This document shows positions 8,643-16,998 of a stretch of 64,000 bases of DNA, piece by piece. The notes below the pieces were generated by a model. It ran no database searches, had not been told where the DNA came from, and saw only the letters and a program-made list of their open reading frames with translations. Every line of letters begins with the position of its first letter. The stretch's first letter is position 1. The stretch is from Clostridia bacterium (lineage in GTDB: Bacteria; Bacillota; Clostridia; Oscillospirales; CAG-272), in the NCBI GenBank assembly GCA_017399105.1, contig JAFQEJ010000049.1:1-64000 (forward strand), read 5' to 3'. A program made the position numbers and the translations under genes.

Positions 8643-10970
8643 TTACTTATTCTCGTCTTCCTTACGGATATCCACGCGTTTGATCTTGCCGCTGATGGTC
8701 TTGGGAAGCTCATCCACGAACTCGACGATGCGGGGGTACTTATAGGGGGCGGTATGGGTCTTGACGTAATTCTGAACGTCCTTTTTCAGTTCATCGTTAA
8801 CAACAGTACCCTTGACCGGAACGATGGTCGCCTTGACTACCTGTCCGCGGATTTCATCGGGAGCGGCTGTGATAGCGCACTCGAGGACATAGGGAAGCTC
8901 CATGATAACAGACTCAATCTCGAAGGGGCCAATACGGTAGCCGGAAGATTTGATCAGGTCATCGATACGTCCCACGTACCAGAAATAACCGTCCTCATCG
9001 CGCCATGCCATATCACCGGTGTGATACATGTCGTCATGCCAAGCCTTTGCGGTCAGCTCCTTATCCACATGGTCCTCCTCATTATCATTATAGTAGCCAA
9101 GATAGAGGCCGCAAGGATTTCTTCTGTCGGTGCGGACAACAACCTCGCCTGTCTCACCGTTCTTCACGCTGCGGGCATTACCGTTCTCGTCCTCCACCAC
9201 GATATCGATGTCATAGAGGGGGCTTGCCTTACCCATGGAGCCGGGACGGGGAGAATGACCGAAGAGATTTGCGATGGTGAGGGTTGTCTCGGTCTGACCG
9301 AAGCCTTCCATGATCTTGAGGCCGGTAGCCTTCTCAAACTGATAGTACACCTCGGGGTTGAGTGCTTCGCCGGCGGTGGTTGCATACTTCAGGGAGGTGA
9401 GATCATACTTGGAGAGATCCTCCTTGATAAAGAAGCGGTACATGGTAGGCGGTGCACAGAAGGTGGTGATGCCATACTGCTTGAACATGGGCAGGATATC
9501 ATCAGCATTGAATTTATCGAAGTCATAGGTGAAGACCGCAGCTTCGCAGAGCCACTGACCGTAGAGCTTGCCCCAGAGAGCCTTGCCCCAACCGGTATCC
9601 GAGATGGTGAAGTGAATACCTTCGGGATCCACATGATGCCAGTATTTGGCGGTGATGAAGTGACCGAGGGCATATTTGTAGCTGTGCATGGCAATCTTGG
9701 GATAGCCTGTAGTACCCGAGGTGAAGAACATGAGCATATTATCCGAACCGCATGCAGCATCAACAGGACGCTCATAGATATCCGAGTATGCAGTGTATTC
9801 TTCATCGAAGCAGTTCCAGCCATCGCGCTTGCCGCCGACTGTGACCTTAACCTTGACGGTGGGCGATTCGGGGAAGGACAGCTCAGCTTCATGTGCAACA
9901 TCGCCGTCTGTCGTCATGACGATTGCCTTGATGCCGCCTGCATTGAAGCGGTAGGTGAAGTCCTTCTTCATGAGCAGGTTGGTTGCGGGAACAACAACAG
10001 CGCCCAGCTTATGAAGTGCAAGAATAGCAAACCAGAACTGATAATGGCGCTTGAGCACCAGCATAACGCGATCCCCCTTGCCGATTCCGAGCGATGCGAA
10101 ATAGTTGGCTGTACGGGCAGATTCGCGGCTCATATCACCGAAGGTGAAGACTCTGCCATTCTTATGCTTATCGACAAAATACATGGCAGGCCTATCGGGT
10201 GTCTTTGCAGCGATGGCATCTACTGTATCATATGCGAAGTTGTAGGTTTCCTCATTCTTGAAGTTGATCTCGGAGAGCACGCCGTCGGCATTCAGCTTGG
10301 TATCGATAAAATTATGCCATACAGCACCGGGCTGGCTGTCATCAACAGTGAGTGCGCCTGCCTCAGCCTCTCCCACAGCGCCGGCATAATCATATGCTCT
10401 GCCATGAGCATCGGTAACAACCGCAAGGAATTCACAGTCTTCTCCGTCCCATGCGATCATGCCGTGAGGCTCCGAGCTGTTGTAGTAGATGGCATCACCG
10501 GGACCGAGGATTTCCTCATGACCATTGACAACCACCTTCAGCTTGCCGCGGAGGATATAGTCGAACTCCTCACCCTCGTGAGTTGCGGTAGGAATGGGAA
10601 GGGTTACGGCTGCGGGATCATATTTTGCTACAACCATAAAGGGCTCGGACAGTCTGCCCTTAAAAAAGGATGCAAGATGGTTATACTTGAATCCCTTTCT
10701 TCTCTCGAGTGCCAGTCCCTCGCCGGCTCTGACGACAGAATGAGAAGAAAGCTTTGCCTCCTCACCGGTGATCAGTGCAGTAATATCTACGCCAAACTCC
10801 TTGGCACATTTATGCAGAAATGTGAATGAAAAATCGTTTTCTCCGTTCTCGCAGCGCTCATAATCTGCTGCAGAGATGCCTGTGACAGCTGCCATATCCT
10901 CGACGCTCTTGCCGAGAATCTTACGCAGACCTCTGATTCTCTCTGCGATCATTGTGACCTGTCTGTCCAT
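8643..10970 (-). CDS. XRE-cupin-AMP-dependent acyl-CoA synthetase fusion
   Basis: A 775-residue three-part protein. Residues about 8-62 form an XRE-type helix-turn-helix. Residues about 105-190 form a cupin (EGEEFDYILRGK, GDAIYYNSSEPH), the usual layout of XRE-cupin regulators. From about 235 to the end it is an AMP-forming acyl-CoA synthetase, closest by eye to the medium-chain/acetyl-CoA synthetase group: P-loop TSGTTGYPK from Thr417, GQTET, YHTGDMAWRDEDGY and the C-terminal PKTISGKIKR lysine motif. It should form an acyl-adenylate and then an acyl-CoA. The start follows AAGGAGG (10979-10985). It is a single gene under a T-box leader, so it is probably linked to amino-acid supply. Whether the HTH still binds DNA is unknown. 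Confidence 0.85.
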   Translation of the reverse strand: MDRQVTMIAERIRGLRKILGKSVEDMAAVTGISAADYERCENGENDFSFTFLHKCAKEFGVDITALITGEEAKLSSHSVVRAGEGLALERRKGFKYNHLASFFKGRLSEPFMVVAKYDPAAVTLPIPTATHEGEEFDYILRGKLKVVVNGHEEILGPGDAIYYNSSEPHGMIAWDGEDCEFLAVVTDAHGRAYDYAGAVGEAEAGALTVDDSQPGAVWHNFIDTKLNADGVLSEINFKNEETYNFAYDTVDAIAAKTPDRPAMYFVDKHKNGRVFTFGDMSRESARTANYFASLGIGKGDRVMLVLKRHYQFWFAILALHKLGAVVVPATNLLMKKDFTYRFNAGGIKAIVMTTDGDVAHEAELSFPESPTVKVKVTVGGKRDGWNCFDEEYTAYSDIYERPVDAACGSDNMLMFFTSGTTGYPKIAMHSYKYALGHFITAKYWHHVDPEGIHFTISDTGWGKALWGKLYGQWLCEAAVFTYDFDKFNADDILPMFKQYGITTFCAPPTMYRFFIKEDLSKYDLTSLKYATTAGEALNPEVYYQFEKATGLKIMEGFGQTETTLTIANLFGHSPRPGSMGKASPLYDIDIVVEDENGNARSVKNGETGEVVVRTDRRNPCGLYLGYYNDNEEDHVDKELTAKAWHDDMYHTGDMAWRDEDGYFWYVGRIDDLIKSSGYRIGPFEIESVIMELPYVLECAITAAPDEIRGQVVKATIVPVKGTVVNDELKKDVQNYVKTHTAPYKYPRIVEFVDELPKTISGKIKRVDIRKEDENK

Positions 10971-11018
10971 GTTTGCTTCCTCCTTGATATATGGTGAACT
11001 TATTTTCTTTCGGGCAAT

Positions 11019-11049
11019 AAAAAAACGCCCCTTATCATTGTAAGGGACG
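11019..11049 (-). terminator. T-box intrinsic terminator
   Basis: A stem CGTCCCTTA/TAAGGGGCG followed by seven T on the minus strand, directly upstream of the ribosome-binding site of the synthetase fusion. The alternative antiterminator would pair with the T-box bulge. Confidence 0.85.
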
Positions 11050-11280
11050 GATGAATTCTATCCGCGGTACCACCCAAATTGACGCTGCTTTGATGCTCTG
11101 CGCCCACTCAACGAAGGTCAATCAACCTTCTCCACCTTAACGCGGCGATTCGTAACGAACTAAGCTTCCTTCATCCGTTCCGCTTAGGAGTGATGCGTCT
11201 TGCCGGACTCTGCCTGCTTCCACCAACTACAGGCTCTCTGGAAGATTCCGTTTATGCTCGACCGTCTCCGTCATTGCGTT
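11019..11280 (-). promoter_or_regulatory. T-box riboswitch leader (tentative Ile specifier)
   Basis: The minus strand holds a full T-box leader. The T-box sequence TGGGTGGTACCGCGG is at 11062-11076, followed by a terminator stem with a T-run (11019-11049). A Stem I region (about 11180-11280) contains AGAGAGCC and GTTGGTG apical-loop motifs. In Stem I the sequence ATC-A-CTCC precedes the lower-stem strand; by analogy with known leaders ATC (11192-11194, isoleucine) fits best as specifier because it is followed by a purine, but I could not fold the RNA. Uncharged tRNA should stabilise the antiterminator and turn on the acyl-CoA synthetase fusion downstream. Confidence 0.88.
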
Positions 11281-11292
11281 TATGATGGGTAT

Positions 11293-11321
11293 ATTTTATC
11301 ACTTTACCTTGCTTTTGTCAA
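11293..11321 (-). promoter_or_regulatory. Sigma-A promoter of T-box leader
   Basis: TTGACA (11316-11321), a 17-base spacer and TAAAAT (11293-11298) on the minus strand, placing the transcript start just before Stem I. Confidence 0.8.
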
Positions 11322-11419
11322 GAGCTTTTTTTCACTTTTTCTCACATATTTTAGATTTTATGGGAACTTTTTTTCCACTTCCGCGTCACATAAGCAGGAA
11401 ACCGAAAGGAGAATTTATC

Positions 11420-12451
11420 ATGAAGCATACTATTTCACGAATCGGCATACTCTTTTTCGTCTCTCTTCTTTTATTCACATCCTGTTCGGCGACAGCACGG
11501 GATGAGGCAAACTACTATACCTCCGATGCTAAGGGCAGTGAAAGTTTTGATTACTATGCTGATGGCGACATGATCGAGATGGAAGCTGCTGACATGGAGA
11601 TGAGCTACACCGGCAGCAGCATGAATACCTCCAATCCGGCAGAAGCACCCGCGAAGGGATCGGCAGGCTCCTCCCAAACCAACAACTACGGCGAGCGAAA
11701 GATCATCCGCAATGCTACGCTGTCGCTGGAGACCAAGCGATATGACGACGCACTCGCTTCGGTCAATCAGCTGGTTTCCAAATACGGCGGCTATGTGGAA
11801 TCCTCCCAGTCCTACGGCACCAGTCTCGAGTCGAGCGGCGGTGAGCGTTCGGCCAATTATACGCTTCGAATCCCTGCGGAAGCACTGGATTCCTTTATTG
11901 AAGGAATTGAAGGCAGGGGAGATATCTTCAATGTCACCGACAAGAATGAATACGCCAATGACATAACCGCCACCTACTATGATGTAGAAGCGCGGCTCAA
12001 TTCTCTGCTGACCCAGGAGGAGCGGCTTCTCTCCATGCTGGAGGGTGCCACTGAGCTGCAGTATATGCTTCAGCTGGAACAGACTCTCGCCGATGTGCGC
12101 TATCAGATTGAATCCTATTATTCCCAGATCAAGCGTTATGACAGCCAGGTCGCCATGTCCACCGTCAATCTCTACCTGCGCGAAGTCATCGAGTATCAGC
12201 CTGTAGTAAGAGTTCAGCGCACCTATCTGGAGCGGCTGGGCGATGCCTTTGTCGATTCCTGGGAGGATTTTGTAGACGGTCTGCAGGACTTCTCGATCAC
12301 CATCGTCTACATGCTGCCCGGACTTGTGATTTTCGCTGTGATTGTGCTTGTAATTGTGCTTGTCATTCGCCATGCGATTAAAAAGAGCATGAAGCAGCGC
12401 CAACAGACTATGATGCCTCCGAGCGAGAACAAGGATGAAGAAAACAAATAA
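11420..12451 (+). CDS. DUF4349-family membrane lipoprotein
   Basis: A 343-residue lipoprotein: signal peptide with lipobox FTSC (Cys22), a low-complexity linker rich in Ser, Gly and acidic residues, then the DUF4349 core. The core has the NYTLRIPAEALDSFI segment, a helical hairpin (EARLNSLLTQEERLLSMLE) likely to be coiled coil, and SQVAMSTVNLYL. It ends with one transmembrane helix (about 298-322) and a basic tail. The function of DUF4349 is unknown. The ATG follows GAAAGGAGA (11404-11412). A strong terminator follows, so it is probably a single-gene unit. Confidence 0.8.
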   Translation: MKHTISRIGILFFVSLLLFTSCSATARDEANYYTSDAKGSESFDYYADGDMIEMEAADMEMSYTGSSMNTSNPAEAPAKGSAGSSQTNNYGERKIIRNATLSLETKRYDDALASVNQLVSKYGGYVESSQSYGTSLESSGGERSANYTLRIPAEALDSFIEGIEGRGDIFNVTDKNEYANDITATYYDVEARLNSLLTQEERLLSMLEGATELQYMLQLEQTLADVRYQIESYYSQIKRYDSQVAMSTVNLYLREVIEYQPVVRVQRTYLERLGDAFVDSWEDFVDGLQDFSITIVYMLPGLVIFAVIVLVIVLVIRHAIKKSMKQRQQTMMPPSENKDEENK

Positions 12452-12456
12452 TCCCT

Positions 12457-12482
12457 AAAACGGTACTTCGGTACCGTTTTTT
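12457..12482 (+). terminator. Terminator after DUF4349 gene
   Basis: A 10-bp perfect stem AAAACGGTAC/GTACCGTTTT closed by a stable TTCG tetraloop, ending in a T-run. Confidence 0.9.
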
Positions 12483-12484
12483 GC

Positions 12485-12513
12485 TTGCATTTTTCGGTAA
12501 TATCTTTTATAAT
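12485..12513 (+). promoter_or_regulatory. Putative promoter of GH92 gene
   Basis: TTGCAT (12485-12490), a 17-base spacer and TATAAT (12508-12513), directly after the preceding terminator. Confidence 0.65.
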
Positions 12514-12546
12514 GATTGTAATAAATCATTCTGCGAGGTTATACTT

Positions 12547-14523
12547 ATGAAGCATACATCTCTCGTCGATGTCTTCCACGGCAGCGGATGCATCGATCTG
12601 CCAAAACCAGAGGGAATTGCAGCCACATGGAATTTTATCAAGGCGCTCTGCGGCAATACACATCCCGGTGCCATGCTGCCCTTCGGAAAATATTCGGTCT
12701 GCCCTTACAGCGGCGGCTACTCGGCAGGCTACGGAACAAATAAAATCAACACCGGCGGTCCCATCGAACAGTTAATGCCCGAGCTGAGACTGAAGGGATT
12801 CTCTCATTTTCAGAACAGCGGCACAGGTGCGATTGGTGTATACTACAATTATGCGGTGGTAAAACCCTACTATAATTCACCTGCCTCTGATTATGGTGTG
12901 ACCGGTGAGATTGCTTCCCCCGGTTATTATGCGGTGACGCTGACCGAAAGCGGCATTTTCTGTGAGCTTACGGCATGCAGATGTGCAGCGCTTCACCGCT
13001 ACAGCTTCGACCGTGAAGGCGGTGCAATTTCAATCGACTTCACCAATGACGGGCTCTATGATCTGCCCGTTCTGCGCGGTAAGGCAATCGATCCTGTCAT
13101 CACGCGGGTGAGTGATCGGGAGTTGCGTGCTTCGGTAACCCTGCAGGGGGTACGCTTCCACTTCATTGCCCGATTCATGGGCAGCGGTGCGCTGGATAAA
13201 GATGGCATCTACAGACTGAAGGATGCCGGTAGGGTTGAGCTTTCCCTCACCGCCAACGCCACTTCTATGGATGCCGCACTTGCCGAGGCGGATAATGCAC
13301 TCACCTTTGATGATGCCCGCAAAGCTGCGGATGACGCTTGGGAGGATGCTCTCAGCCGCATCGAAATCGACTGCGAGGATGAAACCGAGGCGAAGCTCTT
13401 CTACTCCAATTTCTATCACTCGCTGGTCAAGCCCTGCGACTGGGGAGATGGCGGATTCTTGTGGGAAGGCGCGCCCTTTGTGGTGGATTTCATCACGCTG
13501 TGGGACATGTACAAGACGGCGACGCCGCTGATCTTTACCCTCTTCCCCGAGGTTTCGGAGCACATTGTCGCCGCATATGAGAAGCTGGGTGAGCACTACG
13601 GTACCCTTCCCCACTGCTTTATGCTGACAGGCGATACCAACATCGAGAACAAACAGGCAAGAGTGAATGCTGAGCACATGCTCTACGATGCATGGGTGCG
13701 CGGCGTGAAGGGCAACTGGGCAAATCTCTGCAGGCTGATGATCGATGACATCATGCGCCCCGAGTACAGCGACTTTACCGAGGGCGGTGTTTGCCCCAAA
13801 ACTACCCACATGCTGGATATGGCTGAGGGCTGTGCCGCGGTAGCTGAGCTTGCCGACACATATGGCATGGCGGAAGAGGCTGAAAACCTCCGCGTTTTTG
13901 CTCAAAACTGGCATTCTGCCTTTGATCCCGAGACCGGCATGCTTTATGCAGACAGAGAGTATTATGAGGGCAATCACCACAACTATTCCTTCCGCCCCAT
14001 GCGCGAGATGGAGGAGAGAATTGCACTCTGCGGCAGAGATCGCTTCGAGGCTGCCCTCGACCGATTCTTCGGCTTCACGCATGGAGAGGATAAATCGGCA
14101 CGCTTTGAGGGCTTCAACAACGAGACCGATATGGAAGCGCCCTACGCATACAACTACATTGGCAGACAGGACAAGCTCTGCGAGATTCTTGACGGCGGTG
14201 ACCGCTTCATGTTCCGCGCAGCTTCGGGAGGCACCGGCAGAGGAGGCATACCGGGCAACAATGATTCGGGCGGACTTTCCTCCTGTTGGCTGTGGAATGT
14301 ACTGGGCATCTTCCCCATCAGCGGTCAGAATCTGATGCTGATTGCAAAGCCTAAATTCAAGCGCAGTGTTATGAAGCTTGCAAACGGCAGAACGCTCACC
14401 ATTCTGCGCGACGGTGAGAGCGCATATTCCAAATCGGCATCGTTCAACGGCAGGGAGTGCGAGGGGCTGAAGCTGACTGCATCGGCAATGATGGAGGGCG
14501 GCGAGCTGGTAATCCGCACATAA
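12547..14523 (+). CDS. Glycoside hydrolase family 92-like alpha-mannosidase
   Basis: A 658-residue protein with the GH92 hallmarks: GNTHPGAMLPFGKYSVCPY near the N-terminus, a beta-sandwich followed by an (alpha/alpha)6 barrel, and a C-terminal GIPGNNDSGGLSSCWLWNVLG segment matching the family's GNDD catalytic motif, with the second residue changed to Asn. GH92 enzymes are calcium-dependent exo-alpha-mannosidases. No signal peptide is seen, so it should act inside the cell. The start is the ATG after a weak GAGG (12535-12538); the longer frame would begin inside the preceding terminator. It adds to the mannoside-degrading set (GH2, GH38 twice). Confidence 0.82.
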   Translation: MKHTSLVDVFHGSGCIDLPKPEGIAATWNFIKALCGNTHPGAMLPFGKYSVCPYSGGYSAGYGTNKINTGGPIEQLMPELRLKGFSHFQNSGTGAIGVYYNYAVVKPYYNSPASDYGVTGEIASPGYYAVTLTESGIFCELTACRCAALHRYSFDREGGAISIDFTNDGLYDLPVLRGKAIDPVITRVSDRELRASVTLQGVRFHFIARFMGSGALDKDGIYRLKDAGRVELSLTANATSMDAALAEADNALTFDDARKAADDAWEDALSRIEIDCEDETEAKLFYSNFYHSLVKPCDWGDGGFLWEGAPFVVDFITLWDMYKTATPLIFTLFPEVSEHIVAAYEKLGEHYGTLPHCFMLTGDTNIENKQARVNAEHMLYDAWVRGVKGNWANLCRLMIDDIMRPEYSDFTEGGVCPKTTHMLDMAEGCAAVAELADTYGMAEEAENLRVFAQNWHSAFDPETGMLYADREYYEGNHHNYSFRPMREMEERIALCGRDRFEAALDRFFGFTHGEDKSARFEGFNNETDMEAPYAYNYIGRQDKLCEILDGGDRFMFRAASGGTGRGGIPGNNDSGGLSSCWLWNVLGIFPISGQNLMLIAKPKFKRSVMKLANGRTLTILRDGESAYSKSASFNGRECEGLKLTASAMMEGGELVIRT

Positions 14524-14570
14524 AATCAACAATCTTTTCAAGATTTTTTGGCATTTAGGTTGATTTTTTT
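14522..14570 (+). terminator. Terminator after GH92 gene
   Basis: Outer stem AAAATCAAC/GTTGATTTT enclosing an inner AATCTT/AAGATT hairpin, with a T-run to 14570. Its 3' arm overlaps the -35 of the next promoter. Confidence 0.7.
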
Positions 14571-14588
14571 AGCAATATCGTTTACAAT
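14560..14588 (+). promoter_or_regulatory. Putative promoter of DUF1508 gene
   Basis: TTGATT (14560-14565), 17-base spacer and TACAAT (14583-14588). Confidence 0.6.
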
Positions 14589-14641
14589 ATTGGTAACGAA
14601 GCATTTCGATTTAATATTAAAAATTCCGGAGGATTATTATC

Positions 14642-15013
14642 ATGGGAAAATTCGTAGTTAAGCAGACCGCTACAGGCTTTAAGTTTGATCTGAAGGCAGG
14701 AAACGGCGAGGTTATCGCTACATCTGAAATCTACACCACCGAGGCTGCATGCATGAATGGCGTTGAGAGCGTCAAGAAAAACTGTGTAGGTGAGGTTGAT
14801 GATCTGACTGTTGAGAGTACAGCTGAAGTTAAGCACCCCAAGTTCGAGCTCTATGAGGACAAGGCAGGCGAATTCCGTTTCAGACTCAAGGCGAGAAACG
14901 GCGAAGTTATTGCTACATCCGAAGGCTACAAGGCTAAGGCAGGCGCACTCAACGGTATCGAGAGTGTTAAGAAGAATGCTCCCGAAGCTGAGGTTGAGAA
15001 GGTTGAAGGCTAA
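14642..15013 (+). CDS. DUF1508 (YegP-like) double-repeat protein
   Basis: A 123-residue protein made of two copies of the DUF1508/YegP motif: KFDLKAGNGEVIATSEIY followed by NGVESVKKN near residues 14-47, and FRLKARNGEVIATSEGY followed by NGIESVKKN near 80-112. DUF1508 proteins are small cytoplasmic beta-alpha proteins of unknown role. A GGAGG at 14628-14632 supports the start. It has its own promoter and a terminator, and the codon choice suggests good expression. Confidence 0.85.
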   Translation: MGKFVVKQTATGFKFDLKAGNGEVIATSEIYTTEAACMNGVESVKKNCVGEVDDLTVESTAEVKHPKFELYEDKAGEFRFRLKARNGEVIATSEGYKAKAGALNGIESVKKNAPEAEVEKVEG

Positions 15014-15065
15014 GCTGTAAAAGCAGCGAGAAGTTCCCCGAAATGGGGAGGTCATAAAGCAGCTA

Positions 15066-15099
15066 AACCGTCACAGCAGTTTGTTCTGCTGTGGCGGTT
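15066..15099 (+). terminator. Terminator after DUF1508 gene
   Basis: A long stem AACCG-CACAGCAG with CTGCTGTG-CGGTT around a short loop. The T-run afterwards is weak. The 50 bases before it hold a smaller CCCC/GGGG hairpin and no gene. Confidence 0.6.
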
Positions 15100-15152
15100 C
15101 TTGCATCATAAAATTTCGCGCGGCAATAACTTTAACGAAGGTGATAAACCAT

Positions 15153-15470
15153 ATGGATGGCAAAACAACGATCAAATATCTCCAGACTTATATTAAAGAA
15201 AAAGACTATCATCCCGAACTGCTGAAGGATTACTTCTTAAAATTATCGGAGGAAGTCGGAGAGCTTTCTCGTGCTATGAGAAAAGGACTGAAGGCACAAA
15301 ACAGCACTGAAATATTGGGCACGGTTGACGAAGAATTATGGGATGTCATATATTATACGTTAGCCATTGCAAACATATATGACATTGACATCGAACAGGT
15401 AGCCAAAATAAAATCGGAATTAAACGAAAGCAGATATCCTTCCAAAGTAAAGTTTGAAGAAGGAAGATAA
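15153..15470 (+). CDS. MazG-like nucleotide pyrophosphohydrolase
   Basis: A 105-residue all-helical protein with the MazG/HisE-type metal-binding pattern: KLSEEVGELSRAM (EExxE-type) followed by VDEELWDVIYY (ExxxD-type). Such proteins hydrolyse (d)NTPs or related nucleotides to monophosphate and pyrophosphate, often as house-cleaning enzymes. The chosen ATG follows AAGGTG (15138-15143); the longer frame starts inside a terminator hairpin. It converges on hisE, another member of the same fold, but the two sequences are not close. Confidence 0.75.
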   Translation: MDGKTTIKYLQTYIKEKDYHPELLKDYFLKLSEEVGELSRAMRKGLKAQNSTEILGTVDEELWDVIYYTLAIANIYDIDIEQVAKIKSELNESRYPSKVKFEEGR

Positions 15471-15511
15471 TTTTTGTATCGAGCAGATATACTGCCTGCC
15501 ATGTAACATAA

Positions 15512-15545
15512 AAACCAAGCTGCATATTTCAGCTTGGTTTATTTT
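15512..15545. terminator. Bidirectional terminator between mazG-like gene and his operon
   Basis: An 11-bp stem AAACCAAGCTG/CAGCTTGGTTT at 15512-15540, with T-rich tracts on both sides: ATTTTTCT for the plus strand, and TTTTTATGTT on the minus strand. Confidence 0.85.
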
Positions 15546-15556
15546 TCTGACATGTT

Positions 15557-15886
15557 TCAGGTATTCTTATCCACAACCTTCATCTGCTTCAGGTTGCCGA
15601 TCTTTTCCGCGCGCTTTTCAAGCTCAGCAACTACATCCTCGAGCGACACATTCTGCTGGTTCATGAGCACGATAAGATGATAAAGCAGGTCACAAATTTC
15701 ATAGGTAAGCTCGCCCTTATCGTCATTCTTGGCAGCGATGATCGTTTCGGAGCACTCCTCGCCTACTTTTTTGAGGATTTTGTCGAGCCCCTTGTCAAAG
15801 AGATAGCAGGTGTAGGAGCCTTCCTCGGGGTTAATTTTACGGTTGGCGACCACATTGTAGAGGTCTTCGATGACATTTAAATTCAT
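15557..15886 (-). CDS. hisE: Phosphoribosyl-ATP pyrophosphatase
   Basis: A 109-residue HisE, a usual length. It hydrolyses phosphoribosyl-ATP to phosphoribosyl-AMP, the second step of histidine synthesis. The MazG-like metal motif [15 protein letters not shown] and [14 protein letters not shown] are visible. It is the last gene of the ten-gene his operon, ten bases after hisI, and ends just before the bidirectional terminator. In many bacteria hisI and hisE are fused; here they are separate. Confidence 0.95.
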   Translation of the reverse strand: MNLNVIEDLYNVVANRKINPEEGSYTCYLFDKGLDKILKKVGEECSETIIAAKNDDKGELTYEICDLLYHLIVLMNQQNVSLEDVVAELEKRAEKIGNLKQMKVVDKNT

Positions 15887-15896
15887 GGTATTCTCC

Positions 15897-16226
15897 TTAT
15901 TTCAGTTTTCTGTAGAAGCAACTGTGTGAGCCGGTATGGCAGGCAGCGCCATCCTGATCGACCTTGACAAGCAGAGTATCCTCGTCGCAGTCGAAGAGAA
16001 TTTCCTTCACATGCTGGATGTGTCCCGAGGTCTCTCCCTTATGCCAGAGCTTTCCTCTCGAGCGGCTGAAATACCAGCAGGTTCCGTCCTGCAGGGTCAG
16101 CTCGAGGGATTCGCGGTTCATATAGGCAAGCATGAGCACCTCACCGCTGCAAGCCTCCTGCACAATAGCAGGAATGAGATCAGACTTTTTAAAAAATTCA
16201 GCAAGGTCAATATTTGTTATTTCCAT
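15897..16226 (-). CDS. hisI: Phosphoribosyl-AMP cyclohydrolase
   Basis: A 109-residue HisI. It opens the purine ring of phosphoribosyl-AMP (third step). Visible features are the [16 protein letters not shown] core, [16 protein letters not shown] (magnesium-binding aspartates) and [11 protein letters not shown] with the zinc-binding cysteines. It is followed closely by hisE and preceded by hisF with a six-base gap. Confidence 0.95.
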   Translation of the reverse strand: MEITNIDLAEFFKKSDLIPAIVQEACSGEVLMLAYMNRESLELTLQDGTCWYFSRSRGKLWHKGETSGHIQHVKEILFDCDEDTLLVKVDQDGAACHTGSHSCFYRKLK

Positions 16227-16232
16227 ATCAAT

Positions 16233-16997
16233 TCACCTCGTCAGACGAACCGAAACACCGTTTTCGGCAAGATATTCCTTTACTTCGCCGACAGTTAGCT
16301 CTCTGTAATGGAAGAGCGATGCGGCAAGGGCTGCGTCGGCATCGGCAAGCTCAAATACATCCTTGAAATGAGGAAGTGCTCCCCCACCGCCCGAAGCGAT
16401 GACAGGAATGCTCACTGCTTCAGTGATTTTTTTGGTCAGCTCGATATCAAAGCCGGATTTGGTTCCATCCGTGTCCATAGAGGTGACAAGAAGCTCTCCC
16501 GCGCCCAGACGCTCAGCTTCGATTGCCCATTCGATGGCATCGATGTTCATATCCTTGCGTCCGCCATTGATATAGACTGTAAAGCTCCCGTCCTCTCTGC
16601 GCTTGGCATCCATGGCAACCACCACGCACTGACTGCCAAAGCGGTCGGCAGCTCGCGAGATGAGGGTAGGATCGAGAATTGCTGAGGAGTTGACCGAAAC
16701 CTTATCGGCACCGGCAAGGAGAATTTCGCGGAAGTCCTCCACGGTGCGAATGCCGCCGCCCACAGTCAGGGGCATGAATACCTCCCGGGCGGTGCGCTCC
16801 ACCACATCGACAATGGTTTTACGGCGATCGCTGGAAGCGGTGATATCGAGGAAAACCAGCTCGTCAGCTCCCTGGGTATTATAGAATTTTGCGATTTCAA
16901 CAGGGTCGCCTGCGTCACGGAGATTGACAAAATTGACACCCTTGACTACGCGCCCATCTTTAACGTCGAGACAGGGAATGATACGTTTTGCAAGCAT
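16233..16997 (-). CDS. hisF: Imidazole glycerol phosphate synthase, cyclase subunit
   Basis: A 254-residue half-barrel-repeat TIM barrel. It uses ammonia made by HisH to turn PRFAR into imidazole glycerol phosphate and AICAR. Asp11 in [12 protein letters not shown] and the aspartate in VVAMDAKR are the two catalytic acids. The start is the ATG at 16995-16997 after GGAGGT (17006-17011), 27 codons inside the longest frame and one base after the hisA stop. It works as a complex with HisH. Confidence 0.96.
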   Translation of the reverse strand: MLAKRIIPCLDVKDGRVVKGVNFVNLRDAGDPVEIAKFYNTQGADELVFLDITASSDRRKTIVDVVERTAREVFMPLTVGGGIRTVEDFREILLAGADKVSVNSSAILDPTLISRAADRFGSQCVVVAMDAKRREDGSFTVYINGGRKDMNIDAIEWAIEAERLGAGELLVTSMDTDGTKSGFDIELTKKITEAVSIPVIASGGGGALPHFKDVFELADADAALAASLFHYRELTVGEVKEYLAENGVSVRLTR

Positions 16998-16998
16998 G

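Noticed and set aside
8628..10829. Long plus-strand open frame of 733 codons
   Set aside because: It is antisense to the acyl-CoA synthetase fusion, which has all family motifs, a ribosome-binding site and a promoter. The antisense frame is a by-product of codon bias.
13030..14541. Minus-strand open frame of 503 codons across the GH92 gene
   Set aside because: Antisense to GH92 and begins in its terminator.
14590..14598. TTGGTAACG resembling a LacI half-site before the DUF1508 gene
   Set aside because: Only one arm is present and the other side shows no symmetry; taken as chance.
15454..15666. Small plus-strand frame after the MazG-like gene
   Set aside because: It crosses a strong bidirectional terminator and overlaps hisE antisense; no domain seen.
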